Shown here in pieces: positions 45,601-56,730 of a stretch of 64,000 bases of DNA (position 1 is the stretch's first letter; each line of letters opens with the position of its first letter). This DNA is from Paulownia fortunei (lineage: Eukaryota > Streptophyta > Magnoliopsida > Lamiales > Paulowniaceae): NCBI GenBank assembly GCA_019321725.1, contig CM033124.1:9920001-9984000 (forward strand), in the 5' to 3' direction. The notes beneath the pieces were generated by a model. That model was not told where the DNA came from, did not search any database, and saw only the letters and a list, made by a program, of their open reading frames with translations. The translations under genes and the position numbers were made by a program.

Positions 45601-46090
45601 ATTGATACAGTCGGAATATAACTCTCGATGTGCTTCTTCAAACATAGATATATAACTTTCTCCTAACTCTTCTACAAACGGGTTCTCATTATTATCCTCC
45701 CATCGAACTCCACTACTACCAACAACTTCAGCATCCCTTAAGTCTTTTAACATATCAAAAAATGTATCATCTTCTTCACCCATACTCATATGCTCAACTT
45801 CATTTACAGGATTCGTATCATCACTTGGTGTAGTAACTTCTCCATGAAAAGTCCACACTTTGTATAACTTAGAAATCTCCCATCTATAAAGTTATCCTCG
45901 AATGTAATCGAAATTAAATTGATATAAATTTCTACACCTTCGACAAGGACAACGAATCTTCGATAACCCAAAAGTTTATATATAATTCTTTGTTATGTCA
46001 AAAAATGATTTAAACCATTTATATATTCTAAAGCCACTCGTATTCTGAAGCCACTCGATTCTGATTCATTATCCAATTTTGATTTATATA
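42630..46090 (-). pseudogene. CACTA-2 transposase (TnpD/Tnp2 type)
   Basis: The associated domain begins near 46080 and is frameshifted before 45858. A middle block (45858 to 45451) follows. Transposase_21 is read at 45252 to 44818 (D-P-R-N-I-R-L-G-L, F-N-P-F-G-N-M-S, L-L-I-P-W-P-K-A-P-G, D-V-Y-L-H-P-L). It continues with the longest frame (44560 to 43739, 273 codons), which has H-N-L-D-V-M-H-I-E-K-N and D-M-Q-D-M-G-I-R. That frame runs on into DUF4218: L-P-K-D-M, F-F-D-F-M-V and W-M-Y-P-F-E-R-Y-L-G. The DUF4216 part (43400-42630) is split between frames (F-W-C-D-W-F at 43124-43118). It is better preserved than CACTA-1 but still broken in at least four places. Confidence 0.85.
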
Positions 46091-46559
46091 GGACCTGTTG
46101 ATAATAGTAATTAGATAAATGATTTTAAAGCATTCATGTTCATTAATGGCATACATTGCTCCCACTTTTTCTTCACTCTTTGATAAGGACCCTATCCCAT
46201 TCAAAAAGGTGCACTTATTTGTGGTTTTATAAGTATGACCACTTTATTTCATGCACGTAAAAATTTCGACAACATCTCCCTATAGTTCTTCAAGTACACA
46301 GATTACAGTGTACCCAAAAAACAAAGAGAGATATGAACCAAAATAGTTAATCACGTACACGAGATAAATAGCTAATCACGTACACGAGATAAATAGCATA
46401 CTAATAGAACCACAGTTAAGTACACGTTGTCAAACTGTCCAAACTTGACAATTCAGAATTTAACATCAAATTTTAAAATCATTCATGATTTTAAAATTTT
46501 TTGATGCTAAATTCCACATACAGTCTAAGGTTTGTGAATGCATATGCAAAAACAAAAAA

Positions 46560-47875
46560 AATACTACAAATAACTATATATTTAAAATGATACAAGATTA
46601 TATGTGCAAATAAATCCAACAGATGAGTCTTACTACCCATGACAGCTTCAAATTAAGAGTGTCTTACTACCTTAATATTTATATATGTTGTAAATAAAAA
46701 GGGTACATATTGCTTAATCATCGCATGAAGAACTATAGCAATTGCAAGAAAATTAACAGCAATATATATAAGCGTGCAAACATAATAAATTAAGTTTGAA
46801 CTGACACTGAAATAACAATCTCCCCCTCTTCTATACCATTATAGTTCCCTTAAACTGAAAACCAATATTTTTCTTTAAATGTGAAAGAAAAATCCATTTA
46901 ATTGAAGTCGTCGTCAACTCCAGGAGAATTAGTTTTAAATTCATCCTCAAGTAATGGTTATAGTTTAAAATTCATTATGCACTTAAATCTGAAAGAATTA
47001 TGCAATAGCAATATAGATATTTGTCATTACAGTATAAAACGACTCTAATTGAAAACACAAACAACTTAAGCATTTCAGACAAATTTTACTTCAATGCAAC
47101 TAAGAATTTTAATTTTTAAATAGTCGATTAAAATTAAAATTAGAATTAAAATTTTACTTCAATGCAACTTGAACACATTAATTAAATGGCACCCCAAATT
47201 TTAATTTTCAGTTGGAGTACAAAAAATTGTTGTATTTTTTCCTGATAAATATTAATATTATAAGTTTTTGTTATAATTTTGAATTGAATCAAGATGCTGA
47301 TCCTTTGAAGCACTAAAAAAAAAGTAAATAAATAATTAGCAAAAAAACAAATAAATAATAAAATCACTCTAAAGTAAGCCAGTTATGATTGGTATCACAT
47401 ATTCATGACCACGCCCATTGAAGCACTCAATGAAAATTAGTATTCTTCAAAATAAATAAATAAATAAACATTGGCCAATGTGAATTTGTTAATTATCAAA
47501 AGCCTAATCGATATTTAAATTGGACGATGGCAGCATAGAAAGGTGGCATACCAGATGGCAGCTACGAGGCAGTGGTTGTGGAAGAGGATAGATGCGGCAA
47601 GAAGGGGTTGTGGCTGCTACGAGGCAGTGGCTTTGGGAGCGATGGTGGCGGTAGAGAAAGGTGATGTACCAGGCAGCTGTTGCGAGGGGCAATGGCGATG
47701 GTGGTGGCGGCGGAGCAGGGATCAATGAGGCGTGGTTATGGGAGCGACAGTGGCGGCTAAGGAAAGTGTTGTACCAGGCAGCTATTGCACGGGGCGGTGG
47801 CGATGGTAGTGAAAGATCACGGAGGCAGTAGTGCACATGAGGGAGAGAGAGAAAAAGAAAGATGAGGGTTTTCAA
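46560..47875. other. extra segment in CACTA-2 with a GC-rich GGN repeat block
   Basis: Relative to CACTA-1, about 1.3 kb is inserted between the gaatgcatatgcaaaaac block (46536) and the ttttcaatcgggg block (47866). The first kilobase is AT-rich with no gene seen. From 47520 to 47830 the sequence is GC-rich, with imperfect repeats of accaggcagct(g/a)ttgc and ggcgatggt(g/a)gt. Open frames on both strands here are repeat-driven and low complexity. It could be captured host DNA. Confidence 0.45.
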
Positions 47876-47919
47876 TCGGGGAAGAAAGAAAAAAGGGAAA
47901 AGATAAAACCCGATATGTT

Positions 47920-48495
47920 AGCAACAACTTGCAAAAGATTCATGGCTAACATGTATGTTAGCGATGACGTACCTTTGATTCGTTGCTAATAATTTGTTAA
48001 AAATAAAAATTAGATGACACTAAGTGACAACATGCAAAACGTCATCACTAACGTTGACACTTAGCAATGACAACTTCAAAAAGTCATTGCTAAGACAAGA
48101 AAAATTCAAAAAAATAAAAATTAAATCACTCTTAGCGATATTAATATGAATGTCATTGCTAACTTTTAAAAAACTTAGCGACGGAATGTAAAAATCTCGT
48201 AAAATGCTACGAAAACTAAAAAAAAATATTTTTTTTAACTTTATCAACTAAATTTACAATCCTCATCGTTAAAATAGGAGAACAAATATAAATTTTTATA
48301 TTTTTTAAAGTTAACGATGATACTTCCCAAAATCGCCGCTAACACAGAATTTTAGCAACGATATCCAAAATGTTTTGTTGCTAACATTTGTGAAAAATAG
48401 AGTAAATGTACATTTAAAGTTAGCGATGATGTACTTCATGTCGTCGTTAATATTTTGATCATATGATTTTTGATCGATTCGTCGCTAGTAGTTAT
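47920..48495. repeat. right subterminal motif array of CACTA-2
   Basis: Many degenerate copies of TTAGCGA(C/T)GA and TCGTCGCTA in both orientations run up to the terminal CTGTAGTG. Motifs are more diverged than in the left array. Confidence 0.8.
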
Positions 48496-48804
48496 CTTTT
48501 TCCTGTAGTGGCACATCACTCTTTAATTCAAAATAATTCAAAACTCTAATTCGAACTCTGTCCTAAATCCAACATATCACTCTTTAATTCAAAAATCTAA
48601 ATTCAACCCAATAAATACTCCAAAAAATTCACCAAAAAACTTTCCCCAATTCTACAAAATCAAAACCCCTAACTCAATCCCTACTTGATCATAAACATAT
48701 ACAAACACATGTTATTTCACAATTCTTAAAAGGATAAATTTCGCAATTTCCCATCTTTAGTTACCTGGTGATGCTGCTGTGTGATGGTGGAGGTGGAGCT
48801 GATG

Positions 48805-48990
48805 GCAAGAGCAGACGTGGAGGTGGATGGCGGCGGTTGAGCAGAAATGAGTGGAGCTGGAGCTGGCTTACCCGACGACTAAGGGCGGCGGCTGAGTAAA
48901 AATAAGTGGAGGTGGAGCTGGCTTATGCGACGGCTAAGGGCAACAGCTGAGCAGACGGCAGTGTAGGTGGAGCTGGCTTACGCAGTAGTA
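48805..48990. repeat. 55-bp GC-rich tandem repeat, three copies
   Basis: The anchor gagctggctta starts at 48860, 48915 and 48970, a spacing of exactly 55. Between anchors are gacgactaagggcggcggctgag-like blocks. The high GC contrasts with the surrounding element. Confidence 0.8.
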
Positions 48991-49016
48991 GAGAGGCGGT
49001 GGATGGTGGCAAAAAT

Positions 49017-49059
<43 letters not shown>
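49017..49059. repeat. (AG)n microsatellite in CACTA-3
   Basis: An almost pure GA run. CACTA-1 (32838-32870) and CACTA-2 (47840-47860) have shorter GA runs in the same relative place, so it is a family feature that expanded here. Confidence 0.85.
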
Positions 49060-49062
<3 letters not shown>

Positions 49063-49782
49063 GGCGGAGCAAAAGAAAGAAAGTAAGAGATAGATCCAGC
49101 AGTAGATTGGAGGATGCACTGACGAATGGGTAGATGACCGAGGATGCACAGACACAGGGACGAACGACCAGTGGCTTTGGGTTTTTTTTAGGGCTTTTTC
49201 GCAAAATTTGAAATAGAGAAGGAAAAGAGTTGTTTACAAAATTAAAATCTAAACCTTAGCTACGAAAAAAAATTCACCGCAAACCTTGGCAACGAAACAC
49301 GAAATATAATCGCTAAAATTTAAAACTTCAAAAAAATTATTTAATGTGAGCGATGACAAGACCCAAGACATTGCTAATTATAGTACTTAGCGATGAAAAG
49401 TATTATGCGTCGCAAACTTTATCAAAAAATTTAAAAAATTAATTAATTTTAGCTGGGACAAAAAAAAAATTCGTTGTTAAATATAAGCCTTAGCGACGAA
49501 ACCCAAAATTCCTTGCTAAGATTAATTAAAAAAATCAAAAATTAAATTATATTTAGCAACGATAATGTCGTCTTTTCGTTGCTCTGTTATAAAAAAATAA
49601 TATTTAATTATTTTTAACTATGAATATTACTATTTTGCCACTAACTTTGATTTTTTTTATTTTCCTCAATGTTAAGTGACAAGTTTTTTTCTAATTCCTC
49701 GTTAACATTGATGTTAACGATGATTTTTTCATTTCGCTGCTAATATTTTATCGCTATTTTTCTCCTTTTTTTTGTAGTGAGC

Positions 49783-52089
49783 TATTTCACCAAATCACAA
49801 GTTACTTGTCTTCCACAGTCTTATTTCACCACCGGACAAATATATATTCTGCATAAAATCGTTCTACTAACCCTGTATTTGCATCATGGATTATAAAACA
49901 ATATTAAAAAAAATAACTCGGTTTGATTTTAATTCTTAATATGCTTTGAAAGATTGTCTAGGAAAAGTGTAGAAAATATTCCCTTTTTCTTTGATTAAGA
50001 ATGAAAATGATTTTTTTTAAGAAAATGGATCTTGTTTGGTTTTATTTTTCAAATAATTTCAAATTTGAATGTAATGTATCACTTCAAATGGGATCGATGT
50101 AATATTGATAATGTCAAATCGTAAAGTTTTTTTATATTTTAATAATTTGAAATTTGATAAAAGAATTTGAAGATAATGACATAAAACAATTATTTAATTT
50201 GTGTTATAATAGGCCATTAGGTTTTATATTTAGAAAAATTATAGAGAAATAATGTATGATAATTGAGTAGAGTAATTATAAAGAAAGAGAACGATTGGAA
50301 AGAAACAAATATTTTGTGTATTGAAAAATGAGATATTCATTATCATTTTGAAACAATATATCTAAAATAGTGCAAAACAGATGCAATCAATTATTTGCCA
50401 CCAACTTGGATTTTTTTTTTTTTTTTTTATTGAGTAATGATTTTAAAGGTGCTTGTGGAGGCACGGAGGCACTACTCCAAGGTGGGGTGCCAAAAAAATA
50501 GCTTAGGACAATGCTGGTGGATGTTTGCCCCATGGGGCATATGCTTGGGTGTTTAGGTCAACGTTTAGGTGTTTGGGGCACATGCGTTTTGCACCTCACC
50601 CTCACAGGCCATATGCTCTGAGGCTCATTTGAATTGATTAATTTTAAATTAAAGATTTTAACTTTATAGTAATAAATACATTAATTTTGTTTGAATGATA
50701 TCATAATATAATAAATTTTAACTCATTAAATTATTATTTTGAGATATTTTTTAAATTATTATAGTGAATTTTAAAATTATATTAAAAAGGAAATTGTCTT
50801 CAATAATTAATGGCTTCTGTTATCCTCCACAACTTTCTTTCTTTTCTTTAATAACTATTCTCTAGCTTCCTATTGATTTTTGAAAGATTTGTTCTTTTTT
50901 AGACTAGTTATCTACATATGTTATACGAGTTTGTAAACAAGATATGAAAATGAAACACGTCATTATAAAATATATAAATATGTATATAAACTTAATTTTT
51001 GTTAATACAGGTTCGGGATATTTTTATCTTCTTGTGTTTTTCATTAAAATCAACAAAACAAATTATTGCTAATCTATGTTAGCCAAAGACTAGAACATTT
51101 AATAGGGCCATATATTCCAGCAGAAGAACAAATTTTATAGGGCGTAAACGGAAGCTCTCATTCTCTCTCACTCAAACGGTCATAAGTAAAATAAAAATTC
51201 TTTATCCTCGGGTACAAATCAATTGGCGGAATAATTAATTTGAACTTACTTTTACCGATAGGGTGAGGGTTCGAATTCAAGTGGGAACCTGCGAATGCAT
51301 TTCAGTATGAAGCAATTATTGACTGTCAGTGGGATCCTGCGACTGAAATGTTTCGAGCGATCACTGTGAGTTGAATTTTTTATGCGTAGAAATATACAAT
51401 TCTTGTTGAAAATTTGAATGTTGGTTGAGGCATATCGCAAGTATTTAAGAGGTTCAAAATTAATGTGGTTTAAATTAAAATTTTAAATTATAAAAAACAA
51501 AAATTCTCTCAACTTAAGCAGTAAAGCTGCTCTCCCTTCACCAACTTGTCCACCGAGTCGTTTTTCACTCTTGCCCATGAATCGCTTACCACAGTCTTCA
51601 CTCACCCTCACCCTACATGGCTGCAGTATTATCTCACACATACATTAATTGGAAATGACAATTTTCATATTAAAATTTTCTTTTTAATTTATTTTTTCGA
51701 CACATCCTAAGCTTGTGTCCGACATGTGACGGCGCCATGTGGAACTTGTGTTCTTATCCGACACGTGTTGATCACTTTTTTTTTTATATCAAAAGCTATT
51801 AATTTACTATTTTTTATAATATATTATTCCTTTTAAAATTGATTTTTATTTAATTTCCATGTGATTTTATTTAAAAAATTACTAATTTTCAATTTTAAAA
51901 AGATTATATATAAAAATTTATAGAACACTTGCCAAAGACACGTGAATGTCCTGCCGAACACTTTATGTCTTTTAAAATACTTTTATAAATATTATTTTTT
52001 AGTATAACAATCAAAGCTGTAATATTGCTTTAATATTTAATGTTTTATCTTTTCATTTCCTTTTCCCCTAATTACATTAGTACTTTCTT
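49783..52089. other. unassigned spacer between CACTA-3 and Copia-C
   Basis: The first 60 bases (caagttacttgtcttcc, cttatttcacc) weakly resemble the hairpin arm of copy B. A GC-richer patch (50450-50640) repeats gg(t/g)gc and aggca words. At 51250-51370 there is a cctgcgaatgcattt / cctgcgactgaaatg near-duplication. At 51700-51770 are cacatgtg and cacgtgt-like palindromes. None of the short frames (for example 51440 to 51252) resembles a known protein. Confidence 0.4.
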
Positions 52090-52439
52090 GACGAACTTCT
52101 TCAAACAAATATGCCTCCAATCAAATTATTGATTTTGGAGAGGACTTCTAGTCTCCTTGTGTAAAGTCGGAGTTTACCTCTAATTGATGGTTTCGATTCT
52201 CCCCCTTGACCTATTAGCTTAGTAGGTTCATATTGGGATGATGATATTGGTGACATGTATGATAGATGGAGAGGCAAAAGGTGAAACGGGAAGGGAGATT
52301 GACAAATTTTAGTGATTTTCTTTATTTTATCTCTTTCCCTAAAGAGGAGCATTGGAATAGTAGCTTTGCTGCTAAAAAAGGGTTACACCATAGGAGACAA
52401 TTGAGTAGCGGAATAGCCTAGGAAGATGAACTTGGTTGC

Positions 52440-52832
52440 TTTGGGGTCAAATTTTTCAAGATTTTGATTATAAACAGCCATAGTACAATCAAAGACTTAG
52501 GGTTGAAGAGAGGTTAGAATTCGAACATGAGGAAAGAATTTCTGCAGCATTTCAAATAAGTTCAAAAATTCAGTGCTTTGGAAGGAAGACAGTTAATAAG
52601 ATAAGCAGTTGTCATAGAGATCTCCCCAGAAAAAATTCAAAACATGGCATATGAACGGAAGGATGCTACTACTTCAAGAAGGTGACGATGTTTTCTTTCT
52701 ACAACTTTATTTTGTTGAGAGGTATAAGCACATGAACTTTGGTGGAGGATCCCATCCTCAGCAAGGTAGTCTTTAAGTTCATGTTAAAAACATTCACTCT
52801 CATTGTCAGTTCGAAAATTTTGAATAAATGAC
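52440..52832 (-). pseudogene. copia integrase core remnant (Copia-C)
   Basis: The minus strand gives F-R-T-D-N-E-S-E-C (the second-Asp region of the core; usual F-R-[ST]-D-N-G), then H-Q-S-S-C-A-Y-T-S-Q-Q-N and E-R-K-H-R-H-L-L-E. Next come F-F-W-G-E and A-Y-L-I-N. This is the central copia integrase sequence including the T-S-Q-Q-N-G-V-x-E-R-K box with its catalytic Glu. The G of D-N-G is changed to E and frames shift. Confidence 0.8.
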
Positions 52833-52834
52833 TA

Positions 52835-53890
52835 TGTTAGAATTTTTTGTCGTCTTAATTAATTCGATTAAACAATAGACCAAATTCGTTATGTTTCAAT
52901 TAATGTTTGAACAAAAATTAGAATGTGAAATGAAATGCACAACAAAATTTAAAATTAACGTCAGTAATTTTAACGAAATTCAAATATCAAATATCAAATA
53001 TCCTACTTTTCGAGGCCACGCCCAGAGAGAAAATAATCTACTATCAATAAAGTTTAATATAATAAAATAATTGGACTTATAAAACAAAATCAAAAACTCC
53101 CTCTTTGTTTTGATGCCGTTCTTGCATGTATTACTTCATCGATTAACTTGTTTGCGAGATCCACTTGACTTGAATTTGTCTCATTGAACTCCCATTAACG
53201 TTGACCCCCGTCAATCAACAAAGCGCTCTCTTCCTAAAACTTACCTCCTTCTCCCGAAGGATGTTCAATACATTGTTCTAATATAGTTTGGAACATACTC
53301 AAATCTCCAGTGCTGCCTTGAAACTCAAACTTCAATCCACAATCTTTGATGAATACTGAAGAGAGAATCGACTGCCTCTAATCGCTGGATTTCTTCTCTA
53401 AAATCAGCAGCATGAACTATCGTGTGCTCTAGTTAATTCCTAAACTAATAAATAGAAAGATTAATAGTTTATTACAAAGACTTTTTTTCTATAACTCTTT
53501 TACGTACTGCCGTGTATAATTCTGAATTTTGGAGTTCAAAATTACATCAATTTTCTACTTTAAATAATAACTCACGGCTTCTTGAAATAGTAGTAAATAT
53601 GTCAAGTCTCCTCTTATCTGATAAGGTAAGTCCATAATAACTCTTCTTTCTTTCCAATTGAACATAGATTTATTAGAAGGTATCTTGTAAATTTATTTTC
53701 ATAAATACCATAAACTTATCTTTAATAAATCAATCCAACATGGTAAGTAGGAGAGTTTGATTCCTACAAGTAAACAAATAAGTAAGAGTTAGTTTATCAT
53801 TAAAATTCTTGTTAAATATGAAAAATCTAACTTACCTTAATTAGAAGACTTAATAAATTAAACTTATCATTTTGATCAAATAATGCCAAT
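52835..53890. mobile_element. LTR-like insertion inside the Copia-C integrase
   Basis: Integrase coding reads F-K-Q-F-H on the right side (about 53900-53925) and resumes at F-I-Q-N-F-R-T-D-N on the left (52832 down). In intact copia these are only a short distance apart. The foreign segment of about 1.05 kb begins TGTTAGAATT at 52835. Its middle (53095-53165) matches 3541-3610. The right boundary and TSD could not be fixed. A solo LTR is the best guess. Confidence 0.5.
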
Positions 53891-54539
53891 TATTCATTAA
53901 GAATTAGTGAAATTGTTTGAAAATAGATCTTGCTTCATACGAGTGTGGTTATCTATAAATGTAACGAACCATTATAATCCTGTTATGTCATAGGATCAAG
54001 CAGAACCTCAAATACCACTATGCACAAGATAAAATGAATTTGAAATCTGATAGGAATGATTAGGGTATTATTTTGTGGTTGTTTTGCATGGATACATAAT
54101 TTAAAGTGGAAGAAAACTCTTTACTAATTAATAACTTAGGGCAAATATTTTAGGTACTCACAATTATGATTACCGAGATGTTTGTACCACAAACTCACAT
54201 CAGAATTTGAAATACTAGATAAAGAATTTCTCAGGAATGCGAGACCTTGATGGAGAATCGGTGTGGTAGAGGTCGTTTTGTTCCTCAGTATTGCTAATCA
54301 TCTTCCTTGAAGATAACTCTTGAAATTCACAATGAGTAGAAAGAAATATTATTGTATAATTTTGATCCTTAGGAATTTTTGCTTATAGAAAGAAGATTAT
54401 ATTGTGAACATAAATGATCGAATTCAAATGTAAATCCTGATAATCAACACTCCTTACACCGACAATAGGGGAAGTTTTACCATCAACCATAATAATTATC
54501 ATGTTGCCATCACGTGTTTTATACTAAGGCAGTGGAAGA

Positions 54540-55482
54540 ACTAGTTATATGGTTAGAGGCACCAATATTAACAATCCACCCCACTCATATACATGATTGG
54601 GTATTGCCTCGTTGTGCTACTGGATTCTTATATAGACCGGGAGAACTGTATAAGGTTCTTTTAAATCTCTATCTGCTCAGTAATAAATGGCATGGGTGAT
54701 AAATTGGCTTTAGTTAGCTCTATGGTAGTTTCAGCGATGTGTGCAGAGTTGTTTGATCGTGAGCTTTTGGAATTCCAATTTGTTGGTTTCCCGTGAATGT
54801 CCAACGCATTTCCATGGTGTGGTAGGGCTTATTATAGCTATCACACCATAATTTACTATCTTTGGAACGTCAATTTTGGTTGTTAGTGGAATCATCCTTG
54901 GTTTGCTAGAAGTGCCAAATTTTGTTGGTTCTCTTTGGTTTTGGAGTTCCAAAAATTTGGAAACATCACCCTCTTGTGACTTTTCTACATCTGAATTCAG
55001 CGAAAGCCTTTCGAACGGGTGGAAGAGGCTTCGTAACGCGGCCCCTTAACCTCATCCAATTATTTATTCAATCCTCTAGAAAATTTAAAATTCGTTCTTA
55101 AGCATTTTATAATACTCCATCATCAGGATACTTCCAAGTGACAACACAAAGAGATCCATTTCTTTCCACAATTTATTTAGAAAGTTCAAATATCCGGTTA
55201 TCTACCTGGTCCCTTGTTGCGTGTTACGAATAACTTATCGAATTTAAAAGAATTGGGACGTATCTCAAGGTCCAAATACATCTCTTGGATCCAGATTTCA
55301 CGAACCATTCTATGGAACAAATATGGTTGGCCAATTTTCAGCTCCATGGAGCTGATCAACCATATTATCATAATAGAGTTTCTGACTTTCCATGTCCTAT
55401 AAGTGTCATCAATGCTTGTTGGTGGAGTATTCTCGTCGGTGAGATAACCCATCTTTCCTTTTCTTTTGATCATGAATAACAC
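54540..55482 (-). pseudogene. copia gag, zinc knuckle and protease remnant (Copia-C)
   Basis: Gag block 55482 to 55198: D-T-Y-R-T-W, I-I-W-L-I-S-S-M-E-L-K-I-G-Q-P-Y-L. A damaged knuckle follows in the 54952-54731 frame (W-K-C-V-G-H). The protease site at about 54581-54543 reads G-W-I-V-N-I-G-A-S-N-H-I. The catalytic Asp is Asn, exactly as in Copia-A. The shared loss suggests both derive from an already defective copy. Confidence 0.75.
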
Positions 55483-56730
55483 AGATTAAATCATTAAAAA
55501 AAATAGCCTATTGAGTTTGTAATGGGTTGTTTAAAGTCACTGGGTGATTTTGAAGTTTTTGGTGTATTGGGTTGACTAACGAAATCTTGATAATAAAACC
55601 TCTGAAGTAAAGGATATTTCCTTGACTTTTCAATAATTAACATTTTTCAGAATCATTATGAATTGTACCCTTACCCTTCTCATTTTGCACAATATCCTGT
55701 TGAGTTTGTGCAGTCCTTTTATCTTCTAATCTCTTGATTGAGCATAGGATAGAGACTATTAATCGAAACTATATTAGTTCAATAACTATGTGTACATTTT
55801 TAATTACTAGATTGACAAAACAAGGTCGTTTGTTGGTAAGCAGCTTGCACTTACAACCTTGTTGGACATGGGTTCGAGTTACTTGGAGGGAAATTGGGGA
55901 ACCAGTCAATAAAAATTCTAGTTACTTGATTCGATGATGAATTAAAAGCTCTTTCTCTAATTTTCATTCAACTTTGGTTAAGGATTTTCATAACCCAGTA
56001 TTGTAAAAAAAATAGGAGATTCTTCTATTCATATAGATAGGTAACGGGTTCCTTATCGGCCACTTAAAAACCTCCATGCACGAAGATGATACACCCAAAA
56101 TATTCTTTTTGTGATTAGCATAAAATCGAGAAATAAATCAAAGTGCATTATTATTGTGCATAATATATAATGGCACCTCAAGTCTAAGGAATAATTCAAG
56201 CACTATTATAACGAAAAAATTCTCATTCGACAATATTATCTCCAATTGATAATTTATGAGAGGGATTGTTTAGTGTACTTATTCTCTGTTCACTTTTATG
56301 TTGTATCTACCAATGGTTTCCCAAATTAGATGATATCGACTTATTATGTGCTTGGATTTTTTATGAAATCTTAGCTCATTTTCTTGTGTAGTCGCCTTAT
56401 TGTTATCGTAGTATACTAGTATTGAATCAACAACAGTTGAAACTACACTCAATTCTTAGATGAAGTTTTGCATCCAAACAACCTCTTTCGCAACATCGCA
56501 TGTTGCGATATATTCCGCCTTGATGGTGGAATCCACAGTCATCTCTTCCTTGGAGCTCTTCCAACTAAATGCACCTCCATTCATGTTGTATAGAAATTCG
56601 GACATTGACCTTAAATCTTCTATATTAGACTAGAAGCTGGAATCAGTAAGTAGCTACAATTCCCCACAACCATAATGAAGATGACATCCTTAATCCTTTA
56701 TAAGTACTTAAGGATCATCTTTACTATTTT

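Larger units (their letters stand above)
39706..48510 (-). mobile_element. complete-ended CACTA (En/Spm) transposon, CACTA-2
   Basis: The left end is CACTATAAGAAATTT and the right end reads inward CACTACAGGAAAAAG. The flanking 3-bp duplication GCA is identical (39703-39705, 48511-48513). At 8805 bp it has the same gene order as CACTA-1, longer continuous transposase pieces and about 1.3 kb of extra sequence near the right end (46560-47875). It is inserted just left of a third CACTA end, which confuses the boundary unless the TSD is used. Confidence 0.93.
48514..49779 (-). mobile_element. right terminal part of a third CACTA (CACTA-3)
   Basis: Sequence 49250-49779 carries the subterminal motif family (cttagcgacgaaa, tcgttgct) and ends in TTTGTAGTG, which reads inward CACTACAAAAAAAAGG. 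A GC-rich tandem repeat, a GA run and an A-rich stretch lie to the left, resembling the promoter-side end of CACTA-1 and CACTA-2. The flank is AGC. No left end with an AGC flank was found. CACTA-2 inserted at its left edge, or into it. Confidence 0.75.
52090..55720 (-). mobile_element. copia fragment with an insertion in its integrase (Copia-C)
   Basis: Read leftward: gag (55482-55198), zinc-knuckle region and protease (54950-54540), a degraded stretch (54470-53990), the start of integrase (about 53960), an inserted segment (53890-52835), then the rest of integrase (52832-52440). Gag and protease match Copia-A at 4.3-5.0 kb in sequence and order. No intact frame remains and neither LTR is complete. 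Confidence 0.75.

Noticed and set aside
47504..47875. 123-codon Pro/Ala/His-rich minus-strand frame in CACTA-2
   Set aside because: It is driven by imperfect GC-rich repeats and matches no family. It is kept only as a repeat block.
48923..49204. Two overlapping Leu/Ser-rich minus-strand frames over the (AG)n run
   Set aside because: The composition comes from the microsatellite, and both frames are equally open.
50450..50640. GC-rich ggtgc/aggca patch as a gene exon
   Set aside because: No open frame of useful length, and the repeated short words suggest a decayed repeat.
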